A stretch of DNA of 64,000 nucleotides from Armillaria gallica (taxonomy: Eukaryota; Basidiomycota; Agaricomycetes; Agaricales; Physalacriaceae): assembly GCA_037576215.1 (NCBI GenBank), contig JBANDB010000004.1:2604001-2668000 (forward strand), in the 5' to 3' direction. A program made the translations under genes and the position numbers. The notes beneath the pieces were generated by a model. It had not been told where the DNA came from. It did no database searches and saw nothing but the letters and a program-made list of their open reading frames with translations. Below are positions 53,998 through 64,000 of this stretch, piece by piece; the first letter of the stretch is position 1, and every line of letters begins with the position of its first letter.

Positions 53998-56801
53998 CTA
54001 TCGCATGAACTTTAGCTTTTCGTCTACTGTGAATAGTATCTCAGTGCGCGCACATATCATGTCGAGCCTAAGCATACTTGAGATGTGAGGTTTCCGAAGA
54101 AAGAGGGAACGAACAACGGACCTTCTTGTCAATTTTACACTGGCGTTGAAGGGATTTTCAACCACGCCATCCCTCAAGGTAAGGCCATACAGGAAGACGA
54201 GGCATAACTTGATTGAGTCATCGGCAGCATGAGCATAGACTAATGCACCATCCTTGGAAGAAAATATCCCAGTAGCCGAAGTGGACGACATCCTAGTGCC
54301 GTATCGATTGCTGGATACTCTTTGTGCCTGATAGTTTCTGCAAGTCCGTGTTTAAAATGCAAAGTGTGCCTCCCCCAAGGAAAAAAGTACCAAAAAATGC
54401 GAAGCCCCCGCTTCCTCATTTGTGATTCAGCAAATTTGCGATCGCCATTTGCCTCGGCAGTGGGTATGCTGTACTTACCACGAACGATCAAAATCGATGG
54501 GCCGCCATCTGTGGTAATAGGCAAGGCGAGGGTAGAGCACGTCTACCCTGACGGTTCGCAGAACGTTGTTGAAGCGCATATCAGATTAAGCCTGCTATCG
54601 TGGACAACGTCGCATAGATCCTCCCTAGACGCGTGTCAGACAGCGAACGAAAGGAAGAAAAAACACGAACCTGACATCGTTCATATCCTCGTAGTACGGC
54701 TCTCCCAGCTTTTTTACCAGGAGCACGCCAACGAGCGGGTCCTCGAAAGAATATTCACATTTATTCCATGGAGAGCTAGCTCGCCACTGGGGTCAAAGCA
54801 GTTGTATATGTCGTCTGGTTAGCTGCCCCCGGCATTGTTCTTCCTTGATATCCGTCGGCAGCGCGCGCGGTGAAAAATCCCAAGCAACGAGGTACGGCGC
54901 CCCTTTGCAGCTTCGACTCGTCGACCCCGGCAGTGTTGAGCTTTGCGACATGATATACCACCACACGATATAGACTCTAGACGGCAGTAATCTTGTCTTT
55001 TGTGATCAGTTTGATGTCGGGGTGACGCCCGGTGGTATGTACTATGGACTGGCTACGGCGCAGGGGACATTTGTGTGTCGCAACGATGGAAAGGATGGTC
55101 ATGGCAATTGGCTCTGTTCTTTTAGCAAAATCGTCGATAGTGAGAGAAGAAATCGTTGGCATGACTATGGCAGCTTGATGATCGTGGTCTTGTCGTGGTC
55201 ACGGGTGCTGTCCAGTTAAATATTTAAATATTTATTCCCTTCTCGCGCAACCATATTGTGCGCGTAGCTCAGCCTCTTGCTGCCTCTCCCCAGTCGACCA
55301 CGGTGCTTGCCGAAGAAAACGACAAGGTCTTGGAGGAATTTGGAAGTGTCGCCGCGATGATGGCCGAACTCAACGAAATTGGCATTGCTCTACACCCGTC
55401 CGAATTTTAATGCAACAATGCCAGCTCGGCCCATCATGCATCATGCATCAGCGCATAGCAGTAGTCTATCGGATAGTTTTGAGGATGTTTGGAATCAGTA
55501 CTAGTCGGTGAATACCAAAATGTGTGTTACGATGACCTTTGGCTGATTTCTTACCTAGAGAAACTGACCACCTTCCCAAGGACAATTTGAAGGATGCGCA
55601 GTCTTTGGCGAAGGATCATAGTCTGGATATGATAAGGCAATGGTCGCGGCATAGGCTGTACAAGGTGTGTGCTGGGCCTCTTTCCACATCGCTCTAACTC
55701 AAATTTCCGCGGGGACAATAATTATCAAATACGGACCACCTGGGATGTCTCAGCATCGAGTCGCGGGCCAGCAGCCTCAAACGCAGATTTCTTTGGCTAA
55801 TCCCAGTGACGTTCGGATATGACTCTGCTTCGTCTCCTCTTTGCGGCCGAAGATAAGGATCAAGCATTATGGGAAGGAGATGGGTCCCCGCGAAGACGTG
55901 AACTACTCGCCGCGTACTCTCTTCCTCTTACCTATCGCATTCATGAGAGATCCAGGAAATTGGTGATAGCATGGCGGCAGCTCCGAGGAATTTCACCTGC
56001 CCCGGACCACAGTTTGCGCAAGATCTTATCCTCAGCGGCGTTGTGGAGGGTAAGTTCTATGCATATGGAACCGAGTTGATCCTCACATTGAACTTGTCAG
56101 ATATGTTTTGTTCCGTCGGAGAATAGCTTGAACGATGAAATGGTCTAAATCCCAGCAGGCCCATTCTTTCTTCTCGTTGTTTCTATTTTCTCAAACTCAG
56201 AAAGGTATCTTCGACCGCAAGGAACTGCCAACCGTTTCGCTCTCGGTCAGCAGCTTCACTTGGCCGGGCCGATAGCAGGTCGGCTAGTCCTCCTACTGGC
56301 AATGCACCCTTCTTTGAGGTGTATGTCTAGAAACTTTCTACGGGACCGACGCCACGCGTCACAGCCACGTGAACGGAGTAACGGTCTCTTTTTGTTCTCA
56401 TGCAGGTGCGTTCGACTTATACCTCGCTCTTTGGACCCCTTCTACTATAGCACCTTCCTTCTGGACGGGCAGCAGCTAATTCCAGCCAGAAATTGCATCT
56501 CTTCCAGTTGGTTGGCAGTTTCGCATTTTATGTACGTACGGCTCGTTTTGTATTTTGTATTTGGACAATCAAATTGCGAAAACTACCTCTTGCCACTTCA
56601 CCGCGTTGCATCAGAAATTTTGAACGGTACGGTTGATCAACTCCTATAGAGAAATTCGAGTCGCTCAAAGAATCATCACAGAAGAAAATGGCTGACCAAT
56701 CACTAGCACTGCTGAAAGGCAATCGCCGAGAGAGTGAGACTCGACCGTGACGTGAAACTTGTACTCGACAAAGCGTTTTACCCTGATTGTACCCGATATT
56801 C
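53998..56801. other. Gene-like but unresolved region
   Basis: CpG content is normal here, unlike the repeats, and several stretches look exonic. 54322-54822 (+) is a 166-codon open frame containing KIDGPPSVVIGKARVEHVYP. 53998-54291 (-) is a 97-codon frame. 55000-55219 (+) includes LVFCDQFDVGVTPGGMYYGL. ~55290-55409 (+) reads KVLEEFGSVAAMMAELNEIG. 55819-56079 (+) is followed by a GTAAGT donor. I cannot join these into a gene or name a family; 54.0-54.8 kb has competing frames on both strands. Confidence 0.35.
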
Positions 56802-56804
56802 ATG

Positions 56805-58821
56805 ATGTGTGAACCTGATTGGTTGTTCACGTTGGCCATCACGGCTCCCTCATCTACCGATGCAGTCAAAACACTGCGGAAAGCGTACCGAACAGTCTTT
56901 GGTACGAACGTCACTACCAGAGACCAGGACGACCATCTCCTGCTTTGGATACAAATCTGTTCTACCCTTTGGGTGCAGGAGAGTGTCGTCGAAGAACTAC
57001 GACAGATTCTGCCCTGCTTGCCCGACTTGACCTGGCAGAATATCGCTCCAGTTCTTGGCCTTGACCCCTCACGGGGAGATGAACAACTGTCTGGATACCC
57101 CTTGCAGACCCTGTATCTACCTACTTTCTTCGTTCGCGAGCTTCTGTGTAGTATTCGGCGTTCTGCCAGCTACCGCAATGGCGAACGATATTATACCCGG
57201 TTGGGTTCATGTGTAAGTGTCTAACTCTCCCCCTTAATTGTATCTGACTAGCATCGCAAAGGCTGTTAGAACTATACTGATTCAGTTGGGCGGATTCGTC
57301 TATGACACAGAGGAGGATGGTCTATATATATCGTCCTTCGAATTCGAGCTGAGGATGGTACACAATGCTGCCCTTGTCATACTGGAATCCGAGCGATGGC
57401 CTGATCAAACAAAAGTACGTGCTCAGGCCATGGCCGAGGCGAGATGTATGCTCCTTTTCAACGTCCAAAGTCCCGCTCTAATCTCAGTCAGGTCTGGCGG
57501 CGTTCAATTGTCGTCTAGGATACTCATTCCCAATCCACATCGTCATCACGGACCTCTCCGAAACGACAATTTATACTTACGATCGTGAGCAGCGGTCCAA
57601 TTCCTCCCAAACCAACCTCACATACCTTTCCAGCGCCCCCAAAAACGTTCTACAAGAGAGCACATTTCAAAGTCGAGGATTTTCGGGTTGATCCTGATCT
57701 TGGAGATCCCACAGAGGACCAGACATTGCAGCTTCAGGAATGGCAGGTGTTCGTACGTCTAGTTCTTTTTTAAAATATCGAGTTCCTTTTAATGAATCGG
57801 GCAGTGGCACGGGCATTGTTCTGTTTGATGGTGGAAGGATATCACGATTTCATCCAAGCAACGATACGCCGTTTTCGCTTGCCCTTAGCTTTGCAACCCG
57901 TGAGTACTCCCTGACAATAATCTTCTCCACCTTCATTGCTGCGACAGTACGCCGTGGAGACAGAACGACTCAACGTCTACGATGAGCACAGTTTTATGCG
58001 GCATCTTCGCACAATCGTTCAATCAACGGGAGTTAATGTCGAGCATGCAGTGCATGTGAAGGCTATTTGTCATTTCCTACTGTCTTTTATCGGCTTCGAA
58101 ACCGGAAGCGATGTGGACGACAAATCGCGATCTGCGTATTATAACCTACCGAACTTCCCTGACCTTGAACTCGGGTTACGGATAGAGGATATTCCTCGCA
58201 CAGAATCAGATACGCCCGACATGATGGTAACTCTGCAGTGGAGACAGCATAACACAGATTGGCAACTAGGTGTAAGTGTTGTGTTCACGAGTAGTACAAT
58301 TTTGCTAACATTGACTCAGGGCTCCTGGTCGCTTTGTTTCGAGACTTTCTTCCTCGCCGATTTGGCGCTCCCTTCAAATCTTAACGAGATAGAAGACAGT
58401 GGATTTCTCAGCAGGACTCGGTATGCGGAATTCAGGAATTTGATGCAGGGAGAATTATTGCAGCCCCTGTGGGACAGCATACGGGTAAGCAAAGCAACAC
58501 ATTTTTACACCCTGGACGGTGCTGAATCTGAATAGGAAAACATCCCTGGTACGGAGACAGAAGCACTCGAACGGTCGCTCGCACTCATTGAAGAAGCCAA
58601 AACGGTGCTGTCGAATCCACACGGAACACCAGAGGAAGAAGAGCGCGGCGTGGAGAAATTGAGAGACAGGTAAGTTGAACCTGAGTCGATATCCGTGGAT
58701 TCACTAATTTAGTGCCAGTGTTCGACTGTTACCATGGGGAAGCCAATTCTTTTCCGATGAGGACGTTCGCGCACGGGTTGAAGAGGTTCAACGTGTCCAG
58801 CTTAGTTATGTCGCGCAATAA
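56805..58821 (+). CDS. Tandem family copy 1, unrecognised protein, nine exons
   Basis: Exons: 56805-57212, 57262-57414, 57488-57584, 57634-57756, 57805-57899, 57948-58271, 58320-58484, 58536-58669, 58719-58821 (533 residues). Introns are 48-73 bp, mostly with good donors and CTGAC/CTCTAAT branch motifs; the exon-4 donor (GTCTAG at 57757, chosen over GTACGT at 57753 to keep frame) is weak and could mark a frameshift. Start chosen to match copies 3 and 4 (ATG also at 56802). Landmarks: LRKAYRTVFG, HLLLWIQIC, EELRQILPCLPDLTWQN, SFPIHIVITDLSETTIYTYD, VEDFRVDPDLGDPTED, ICHFLLSFIGFETG, GELLQPLWDSI, LIEEAKTVLSN, LLPWG. No signal peptide, membrane span or known domain. Longest member; may be a fusion of the copy-2 and copy-3 layouts. 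Confidence 0.75.
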
Positions 58822-59276
58822 CGAGCTGTGCAAGCAATGAAGAAAGTCGCGAATTTTTGTTCCCTAGTGGTATGGGTCGACACGTCAATAGTAATACATC
58901 TTCTTTTGCGTAAGCCAACATCGTAGGCCTAATCGGTGTGTAACCAAAATATGCGTTTGTTCTCCTCTGATTCGAGTGTGCAGTGTGCAGTATCATTATC
59001 GGACCAGCAACCTTTTTTGTTTCGATTTTTCGGGTGAATGTTTTCCCGCTTAACCACTGGGCGTTCGGTGTGGGACATAAAGACGTCTAAAGGTCATCAG
59101 TACGTATCTATTACGTCTAAATTGTCGTCGATAAACCTAAACTAATCTTCCTGATCAGAGAGCGGGTATTCATTCGTGTTATATATTGACCCTATATCAT
59201 ATTCGCACGGAAGAAGACTTGTTGTTCACCCAGATCCATGTTCTCAGAACTCCAGACTAAGAGAACAGTTTACGAG

Positions 59277-59428
59277 AAAGCAGTTGACTGTACGTTTCCT
59301 TCCTTCTCGACCGCTGATCACGCCTCAAGGTTGTCTTCTACGGCCGACAGGTACTTGCCGAGACCTTCAACCATAGCGGGTGAAACACCTTGCTTCCGCA
59401 CTGCGAAGAGCGCACCTCCCAGTCAACG
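59277..59428 (+). repeat. Upstream segment of copy 2, duplicated at 40491-40640
   Basis: Runs from AGCAGTTGACTGTAC to the ATG of copy 2. The CpG-rich version of the decayed copy at 40.5 kb. Confidence 0.75.
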
Positions 59429-60564
59429 ATGGATGTCCCTGCTTCCAATCCTTTGTTCATCCTCGCCGTCCTCGCGCCTCCCCCACCCGACTGTGCGTTC
59501 AGCACCGTGCGGAGGGCATATCATACAGCGTTTGGAAAAAATCCTCCTGCCGAGGAACAGGACAACCAACTCTTGCTTTGGATACGAATATGTTCTGAGG
59601 TCGGGGCGGATCATCACCTCGTCAGAACCACACGAAGATTGTTTCCTTCCTTGCCTGATCTCAGTCAGTGGAATGTCGCTGGGCGTCTACTCGACCTAAC
59701 GTTAGCTTTGCAAAAAGTACGTACTGTCCTTGGAGCGGATTTCTGTTAATCTGAATTCCTTTTACAGCACATTACAATTTCGAAGACGATTGACGTCCTT
59801 GAATTTATGAAACGCCTTCGGAGTGAGGCAGAACTCCCGGAGCCACACAAGGAAATCCCAGGACACACCGCAGAGCAGAAGGTGAAAGCCATGTTGCACC
59901 GACGCGAACAGATCGTCACCGCCATATGCCATACCCTGCTGTCGTTCGTTGGATTCAATCCTGCGTCTCGACACAAGACGTCGGAAAACAAACTCGAGCT
60001 TTCACAGGATGCAACTAAAAGCTCGAGATACCTTTCGTATACCATTGAGCCACTGGAGTTCACCTATGTCGTGCAGGTTTTGGATCCAATCCCCGATCAT
60101 CTCGCATTGGTACATCCCGGTGTCATGGTATCGATAGGCTGGAAGCGTGGTTCTGCGGATGTCCAGACCCCCGCGGAGCAATATGTATGTTCGTTTCAAA
60201 GTCTGTATCTAAAGTAATAACTAAAGCTAGTACTAGGTCACATGGGGCATTATCTTTGGTATTTATCTTGACGAATCTACGGCGTTTCCTGCCCAGATCG
60301 ACAGGCTTGTGGACACTGGGTTCAAGAGCACGGCTATGTTTGTAAAGTTTGTGCAGTTGATGCAGGAGCATCTATTGGAACCTTTGTGGAAGAACATCCA
60401 GGTGAGTAACGTAACTTTGAGTCTGTGATATGTGCTCATGGTAGTCTATATAGGATAACGATCCAGATATGAACTCCAACAACCCTCTTTCTGAACCAGA
60501 GTCACTTGAAGAGGCCGAGATTGACCTGCGCAAAGCAGACTTGGAGCGAGCGGAAGAGTGGTAG
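59429..60564 (+). CDS. Tandem family copy 2, unrecognised protein, four exons
   Basis: Exons 59429-59716, 59768-60184, 60237-60401, 60454-60564 (326 residues), all in frame with GTACGT, GTATGT and GTGAGT donors. N-terminus: LFILAVLAPPPPDC, VRRAYHTAFGKN, QLLLWIRIC, LFPSLPDLSQWNV. It then goes straight to the equivalent of exons 6-7 of copy 1: ICHTLLSFVGFNPAS, HPGVMVSIGWKRGS, WGIIFGIYLDEST, QEHLLEPLWKNIQ. The middle exons with the HIVITDL motif and the final LPWG exon are absent. Function unknown. Confidence 0.78.
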
Positions 60565-61329
60565 GCCAAAATGATTACAGAAAAGGTTCGATGATGTACC
60601 AATCTCAGAGCAAAGTTGGCTGAGGAAAGATGGGATGTTCTCAGGAGCAACTGCGAGTGCAGAATGATGGGGAGTATGTTGAATGTTGAATGTCTTGAAT
60701 GCTCGGAGGATGTACGAAGTATAGTTAAGTGTCCCCGTATTATATGTATGCCTGCATCTTACTGTCGAGAATTTTACTTGATGATGAAGTCTGCTATAAA
60801 TTTGATCGGTACTAGCACCTGTGAGTGTTGAGAAAAAGTCGGGTTTTGTGGACATTATTATATTATACATCGTTTATGCCTGCGTTGAACAGAAACACTG
60901 AGAACTGGTCTCGGCCTGAACGAAGGAAAAAAAGTTGCTGACATGGTGATCGCGGTAAGAATCAACGCCAGGGTTGGCTTCTTACCATCATCATCAATTC
61001 TCTCCGTCTTCGCAAAAATGGTAGTTCGACCCGACAATAGAGCAGTATTCTCTCAGACTTGGAGTCAAGGTTAATATGCGTATGCCAGGGAAATTTTCCA
61101 ACTATTCACTTTTATTGTACGCTAGGAGCACAAGGCGTTTCTTTCATCGCCTGCTAAAACGGGTGATCAGATTTCGACATCATTTATACGGCTCTTTGGA
61201 TGGAGCATATGATTTCTTCCTGTGTCCGTCGAGGTTTCGAATACAAGCGTCCAAAAGGAGACATAAGCCTAAAGGCGAGACAATGACTGGCAAATGACGG
61301 TCACCCCTTTTTCACTGCAACCGTCGTTA
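60565..61329. other. Intergenic spacer between copies 2 and 3
   Basis: No gene supported. The last bases, CACCCCTTTTTCACTGCAAC before ATG 61330, match the leader of copy 4 (CGTCCCTTTTTTTCACTGCA), so the promoter was duplicated too. Confidence 0.5.
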
Positions 61330-62682
61330 ATGGCTCCTGTCACTCATTTGTTCAATCTCGTCCTCATCGCGCCCTCATCCGAATCGTCCGACAATGCGGT
61401 AAAAACTGTGCAGAGAGCGTACCTTACCATATTTGGCAGAACGGTCCCCGCCGAGGACAGGGACAACCATCTTCTACTTTGGACACAAGTCTGTTCTTCA
61501 TCGGAGGTACCTGATAGCATCGTCGAAGAACTAAGACAGATTCTACCCTCCTTGCCTGATCTTACCTGGAAGAATGTCGCTCGAGTGATAGGCCTTGACC
61601 CCGATGAAGAACTATCAACAAAACCTGCACAAACGCTGTACTCTCCTGACAAATTCGTAGACGAGCTTTTGTATAACGCTCTTTTGAGAAAATCTCGGAG
61701 CAGCAAGCAACGTTATGTACAACTCGGTTCATTTGTGAGTGTCATTTCTCTCCGGCATTGCCTTTCCTGACCAGCGTGGTGAAGGCCATTAAAGCCGTAC
61801 TCAACCAGATAGGATTCGCCTACGATGTTGTCCTGAGTGAATCTGCATTCAAATTCGAGGTGAAAATTGTACACAATGCTGCCCTCCTCATGTTTGAATC
61901 CGAGCGATGGCCTAACCGAACACAAGTACTCGCTCAAGCCATTGCCGAGGTGACATGTATGCTCATTTGCAGCATCCGAATTCCTGCTCTCATCTCAGTC
62001 AGGTCTGGCGGCATCGAATAGTCGTCTAGGATACTCATTCCCGATTCACATCGTCATCACGGACCTCTGCGAAACGACATTGTATACTTACGATCGTGAG
62101 CAACGTTCATGCAGTTCCTCCAAGCCAATCTTATATTGCCTGCAGCTTCTACACAAAAGCTTAACGTGCGAGGATACCTTCCAGTCGAATCTTTTGGATG
62201 TGAGCGCGATATTGATGGAGATCCAACAGAGGTCCGGGAATGGCTCCTCTCACGAATGACTGCCGTCCGTACGTCTAATTCTTTTACTACTGCCTCTGTA
62301 CATTGACTCGAGCAGTTGCACGGGAGCTGTTCTCTTTGTTGATGGAAGCATATCATGATTACGTGCAGGCGAAGATAAGCCTTTGCCCTGATGCAGACAC
62401 AAAGGCATGTGAACGGGCCCTCGAACTGATCGAGGAAGGCAGGACGCTCTTGTCGAATCGACAAGGAACACAGGAGGAACGAGAAAGCGGGTTACAAAAA
62501 CTGATAATCAGGTAAGCTGAGCCTCGTTGAACGTCTGCAGGGAATTCACTGACTGGCGCTGTAGTACTCAGGTGTTGCCGTGGGGAAAGATGAGATTTAC
62601 CGAAGAGGAAATCCGCATGCAGAATGAGGAGGCTTACAGTATCACGCGTAGCTTCGCGTATTTCGGTACCGGGGTATTGTAG
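61330..62682 (+). CDS. Tandem family copy 3, unrecognised protein, six exons
   Basis: Exons 61330-61734, 61785-61925, 61999-62095, 62146-62268, 62316-62511, 62565-62682 (359 residues). Introns of 47-73 bp; the second keeps the length (73 bp) of its partner in copy 1. Landmarks: HLFNLVLIAPSSESSD, VQRAYLTIFG, HLLLWTQVC, VEELRQILPSLPDLTWKN, FPIHIVITDLCETTLYTYD, CERALELIEEGRTLLSN, QVLPWG. It lacks the exon 6-7 module (LLSFIGF...LLQPLW) of copies 1 and 2. The first ATG upstream (61294) is in frame but not shared by the other copies. Confidence 0.8.
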
Positions 62683-63474
62683 CTAATTTTAGACGGCTGT
62701 CAATTCACCAAGCCGCCATCCGCTTGCTCGAATATTTCCAGTACTTGTTCCATCACAACCATGTATTCCATTCACTCCATTCCTCGATGACAGAACGCAT
62801 GCGCTGCATCTCCTTTTCCTTCATGTCCTTCTCCAGTAGTAACTCCATGACTTTTCTCCTACCAATCCCCTCATACAATTACTATGCGGCACGACCGCTG
62901 CGCTGCCTTGACTTCGCTCCAATGATGAAGCACCTTAACTATTCTATGTCTTTGGCAACGTCTTCGAGTTTGCTTCGAGTTCTCGGCAGGTGAACAGTCA
63001 TCGACGATATGCGCTCGCTCACTGGACTCAAGAAAGTAATGGTGAAGAAGATAAATCAGGGTGAACATAGTCCGTGACGGTGTTTCATAGTTGGGAAGAA
63101 CGAGACACTGGAGAAGGGAGGGCGACGGTGCCGCACCGGCCGCGCCGGGAAAACGGCGTTACTATGATCACGGGGTTGTGACATGTCGCGTCCAGCCAGT
63201 ATGACGTCCGAGCTTGTCCGAGTCTGCAGACTGCACAGGTCTGCACTTCCTCGCCGTCCACGAAGTTCACCCTCCAAACCAACCTCTAAGGACCCTAGAT
63301 TATCGTCACAGGACTATAGTCTCAGGCACTTTTGAGTACAGCATGCACTAAATGGAGACGTTGCTCATGTCGCGGGATTGAATGGGAAATGCGAGACATT
63401 TCCACCGGCGTTCTGTGGCAGTGAAACTCGGAAAAATGACGCTCGTCCCTTTTTTTCACTGCACCGTCACAGTG
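62683..63474. other. Intergenic spacer between copies 3 and 4
   Basis: On the minus strand near 62815-62730 a short coiled-coil-like stretch (MELLLEKDMKEKEMQRMRSV) suggests a gene fragment, unassigned. Promoter-proximal bases match the copy-3 leader. Confidence 0.4.
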
Positions 63475-64000
63475 ATGTCTCCTATTACTCCTTTCTTCGA
63501 TCTCGTCCTCATCGCGCCCTCATCCGAGTCGTCTGACAGTGCGATAAAAACCGTGCAGAGAGCATACCAAACGGTATTTGGCAAAGATGCTCCTGTCCTG
63601 GACCAGGACGACCATCTCTTACTTTGGACACGAATTTGTTCTTCACCAGGGGTACCTGATGGCATCGTCGAGGAATTACGACAGATTTTACCTTCCTTGC
63701 CCGACCTCACCTGGAAGAATGTCGCTCGAGTGGTAGGTCTTGACTCTTCGAGAGGAGATTACCAACTATCAGGGAAACCCATACAAAAACTATACCTTCC
63801 TGAGAAATTGATAGAGGAGCTTCTGAATAGCGCTTATGGGAGAAAATATCAGAATGACAAGCGACAGCATGTCCAACTCGGTTCATTGGTAGGTGTTATA
63901 TCTCTCTATCACTGCTTGTTTCTGACTGGCATGATGAAGGCCGTTAAAATCATATTGAACAACTTAGGATTCTCCCACTACCTGTTCCGGAGTGAACCTT
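63475..64000 (+). CDS. Tandem family copy 4, unrecognised protein, partial
   Basis: Exon 1 63475-63888, exon 2 from 63940 past the window end. Begins MSPITPFFDLVLIAPSSESS and continues VQRAYQTVFGKD, HLLLWTRIC, VEELRQILPSLPDLTWKNVA, closest to copy 3. The first intron (63889-63939) ends at AAG, as in copies 1 and 3, although the frame also happens to stay open through it. Confidence 0.78.
   Translation, partial: MSPITPFFDLVLIAPSSESSDSAIKTVQRAYQTVFGKDAPVLDQDDHLLLWTRICSSPGVPDGIVEELRQILPSLPDLTWKNVARVVGLDSSRGDYQLSGKPIQKLYLPEKLIEELLNSAYGRKYQNDKRQHVQLGSLVGVISLYHCLFLTGMMKAVKIILNNLGFSHYLFRSEP

Noticed and set aside
54322..54822. 166-codon frame as a confident gene
   Set aside because: Competing minus-strand frame with a possible GTAAGT donor and no recognisable domain; left as unresolved.
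56528..56914. Minus-strand frame overlapping the start of copy 1
   Set aside because: Antisense shadow; paralogs conserve the plus-strand reading.
57415..57587. Continuous open frame through SVRSGG in copy 1 as coding
   Set aside because: A 73 bp GT-AG intron (57415-57487) with branch motif CTCTAAT puts HIVITDL in frame in both copies 1 and 3; in copy 3 the unspliced frame hits a stop.

Overview
The window looks like a transposon-saturated stretch of a basidiomycete (Agaricomycete) nuclear genome. Evidence: many 46-58 bp GT-AG introns, a multi-exon tyrosine-kinase-like (TKL) kinase, a CbxX/CfqX-type AAA ATPase relic, chromodomain Ty3/Gypsy retrotransposons, and strong CpG decay in the repeats. 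No species is claimed.

Layout. 1-2941: decayed Ty1/Copia pol. 2942-13124: copies of a ~1.7 kb LTR-like repeat (family A, ends TGATGAGCC...GGCTCATCA) around a 5' fragment of a Gypsy element (element 3, 5093-~7530) whose LTR holds a TA-flanked MITE. 13125-33408: a nested complex. Gypsy element 1 (minus strand, TSD AATAG) carries, inside its RT gene, a complete-length second Gypsy (element 2, plus strand, 18166-27820, TSD CATTC), a solo family-A LTR (16194-17961) and a second MITE (28941-29410). 33409-35588: GCGGAT-rich repeat and intergenic DNA. 35589-37243: a TKL kinase gene with seven exons, followed by an AAA ATPase relic. 37821-53997: more repeats: two further GCGGAT repeats, a ~164 bp tandem repeat, family-A copy 5, a SAP-like reading frame, a 3' fragment of a fourth Gypsy element, two nested LTR-like elements (B and C), and a decayed gag-like region. 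53998-56801: gene-like but unresolved DNA. 56805-64000: four tandem plus-strand paralogs of an unrecognised intron-rich family, the last cut by the window edge.

Main points of interest. (1) Gypsy elements 1 and 3 carry, about 40 nt after the 5' LTR, a short ORF for a single-pass membrane peptide; element 2 has two separate membrane-spanning segments ahead of gag. (2) The primer-binding site of elements 1, 2 and 3 is exactly complementary over 13 nt to a sequence 34-35 nt downstream of the LTR TATA box, and both sides co-vary, which suggests Tf1/sushi-type self-priming. (3) The tandem family shows modular exon gain or loss: copies 2 and 3 are roughly complementary subsets of copy 1. (4) Unrelated long repeats share one terminal hairpin (GAGCCTCCAGGCTC). 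The retroelements look dead: stops are mostly TGA and each of three elements has lost a different catalytic Asp.
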